This document shows, piece by piece, positions 15,601 through 16,785 of a DNA stretch of 16,785 nt. The stretch lies in NCBI GenBank assembly GCA_023255235.1, contig JALRJA010000358.1:1-16785 (forward strand). The letters are read 5' to 3'. The notes beneath the pieces were generated by a model that had not been told where the DNA came from, did not search any database, and saw nothing but the letters and a program-made list of their open reading frames with translations. Position 1 is the stretch's first letter, and each line of letters starts with the position of its first letter. The translations under genes were made by a program, and so were the position numbers. This DNA is from Flaviramulus sp. (GTDB lineage: Bacteria; Bacteroidota; Bacteroidia; Flavobacteriales; Flavobacteriaceae).

Positions 15601-16719
15601 TTAAATAATAGTAGATTGCCCTAGATGAATATTGGTGAAATTCAAGTTAGTTTCATCTGGGTTATTAATAAAATCTTCAATAAAATCACCAACTTTTGAG
15701 GTTGTTATAGTATCGTATTTAGTATTTAAATCTGGGGTTGTAATATGAAGTTTTAATGATTTTTCAACGCCTTTTCTTATTAAAGCTGCTTCGTCAAATA
15801 ACTCAAAATAATCTAATAGCATAGCTGCCGATAAAATGGATGCAATTGGGTTTGCTATACCTTTATTTTTGGCTCTGGTATAAGCACCATGTATGGGTTC
15901 AAACATGGCGTGGTCTTTTCCAATTGATGCCGAGGCTAATAAACCTATAGAGCCAACAATAACGCTAGCTTCTTCAGATAAAATATCGCCAAACATATTT
16001 TCGGTTAAAATAACATCAAATTGTTTAGGGTTTACTATAAGTTCCATAGCAACCTTATCAACAAACATATAGTTTGTTTTTACTTGTGGATATTGTGGTG
16101 CTAGCTCTTGAACAACTCTACGCCAAAGCCTTGAGCTTTCTAATATATTGGCTTTATCTACTAAAGTTAATTTTTGTTTTCTAGATTGAGCCGCTTTAAA
16201 TGCTAAGTGTGCAATGCGTTCTATTTCGTTGCGAGTATATTCACAAATATCATAAGCTGTATTGCCATCGGCACTTAATTTTTTTTCACCAAAATAAATA
16301 CCGCTTGTTAATTCTCTGTAAATTAATATATTGGCACCTTTAATTTGACTTTTCTTTAGTGATGATTTATTTAACAAATCGTCATAGGCAATTACAGGTC
16401 TTATGTTAGCAAATAAATCAAACTTTTTTCTAAGGTCTAACAAGCCTTGTTCAGGACGCACTTTAGCATTGGGGTTTAAATCATAACTGGTATTTCCAAT
16501 AGCACCAAATAAAATAGCGTTTGCTTTTTCACATATTGTGATAGTCTCTTTGGGTAGAGGAGTTCCTGTTTTGTCAATTGCCGAAGCTCCTACAAGAGCA
16601 TGATTAAAAGTAAACACATGATTGAACGCCATAGCTATAGCCTTCAATACCTTAACGGCTTGTGCTGTTACCTCCGGACCAATACCATCGCCTGGTAAAA
16701 CGGCAATATGTAGTTTCAT
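15601..16719 (-). CDS. leuB: 3-isopropylmalate dehydrogenase
   Basis: NAD-dependent oxidative decarboxylation of 3-isopropylmalate in leucine synthesis. The 372-residue protein opens MKLHIAVLPGDGIGPEV, the expected start of the family. KVRPEQGLLDLRK (86-98) and NIRPV (105-109) carry substrate-binding arginines. RELTSGIYFG (135-144) and DKANIL (188-193) hold the catalytic Tyr and Lys. ENMFGDILSEEASV (240-253) is the metal-binding aspartate region, and FEPIHGAYTRAKNKGIANP (273-291) the NAD-binding segment. Length is normal. It points toward the arginine block, convergent with the esterase gene. In related bacteria leuB follows leuC, leuD and leuA, so those are expected just beyond the right edge. 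Confidence 0.96.
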   Translation of the reverse strand: MKLHIAVLPGDGIGPEVTAQAVKVLKAIAMAFNHVFTFNHALVGASAIDKTGTPLPKETITICEKANAILFGAIGNTSYDLNPNAKVRPEQGLLDLRKKFDLFANIRPVIAYDDLLNKSSLKKSQIKGANILIYRELTSGIYFGEKKLSADGNTAYDICEYTRNEIERIAHLAFKAAQSRKQKLTLVDKANILESSRLWRRVVQELAPQYPQVKTNYMFVDKVAMELIVNPKQFDVILTENMFGDILSEEASVIVGSIGLLASASIGKDHAMFEPIHGAYTRAKNKGIANPIASILSAAMLLDYFELFDEAALIRKGVEKSLKLHITTPDLNTKYDTITTSKVGDFIEDFINNPDETNLNFTNIHLGQSTII

Positions 16720-16731
16720 TGTTACCTGAAA

Positions 16732-16785
16732 TTAAGAAGACGTAATCTCTTTATATAGTTTACTAGTTTCTATTATTTGATGTAT
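16732..16785 (-). CDS. 3' tail of a gene upstream of leuB, possibly leuA
   Basis: On the - strand one frame stays open from the window edge for 17 codons (reading IHQIIETSKLYKEITSS) and stops with TAA at 16734-16732, 12 bases before the leuB start. The spacing fits the end of a co-transcribed gene, and the helical, lysine/glutamate-containing text is protein-like. By context leuA (2-isopropylmalate synthase) or another leu gene is likely. With so few codons this is tentative. Confidence 0.45.
   Translation of the reverse strand: MHQIIETSKLYKEITSS

Overview
The window reads as a piece of chromosome from an AT-rich member of the Bacteroidota, most likely a marine-type Flavobacteriaceae. Coding regions favour A/T at third positions, most starts lack a Shine-Dalgarno sequence, and the gene set and order fit that group: an arginine cluster carrying the argF' type of transcarbamylase, with proline genes mixed in. 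No mobile element, CRISPR array, tRNA or rRNA was recognised.

Layout, left to right. (1) 1-638, + strand: the 3' end of ilvA (threonine dehydratase with a C-terminal ACT-like domain), cut by the window edge. (2) 825-2417, +: an aldehyde dehydrogenase family enzyme, best read as NADP-dependent glyceraldehyde-3-phosphate dehydrogenase. (3) 2418-2908: a 491-base gap, the most interesting part of the window. It holds an AT-only palindrome and then a 23-codon open frame with five arginine codons, four of them CGC, in a GC-rich island. About 226 bases of untranslated, structure-capable sequence follow before the first arginine gene. I read this as an arginine-sensing leader. (4) 2909-14033, +: an eleven-gene run, GNAT acyltransferase - argG - argC - proC - argD - proA - proB - argF' - argB - argE - argH, mostly with short gaps. 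(5) 14078-15544, +: a secreted sialate O-acetylesterase-like SGNH hydrolase. (6) 15601-16719, - strand: leuB, with what is probably the tail of an upstream gene (16732-16785, -).

The arginine genes form a linear route that avoids free ornithine. The GNAT enzyme would acylate glutamate; ArgB, ArgC and ArgD convert it to N-acyl-ornithine; ArgF' carbamoylates that; the M20 hydrolase ArgE releases citrulline; ArgG and ArgH finish the pathway. Residue 90 of ArgF', the position known to set acetyl versus succinyl specificity, is Ala here. This favours N-succinyl intermediates, as in Bacteroides. ProB, ProA and ProC make proline from the same glutamate pool. If the whole run is one transcript, the arginine leader would also affect proline synthesis.

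Other points: a 154-base gap between argC and proC contains a structured sequence that looks like a dispersed flavobacterial intergenic element, and small hairpins overlap or follow the stop codons of argG, argC and argH. Branched-chain amino acid genes (ilvA, leuB) flank the arginine block on both sides.
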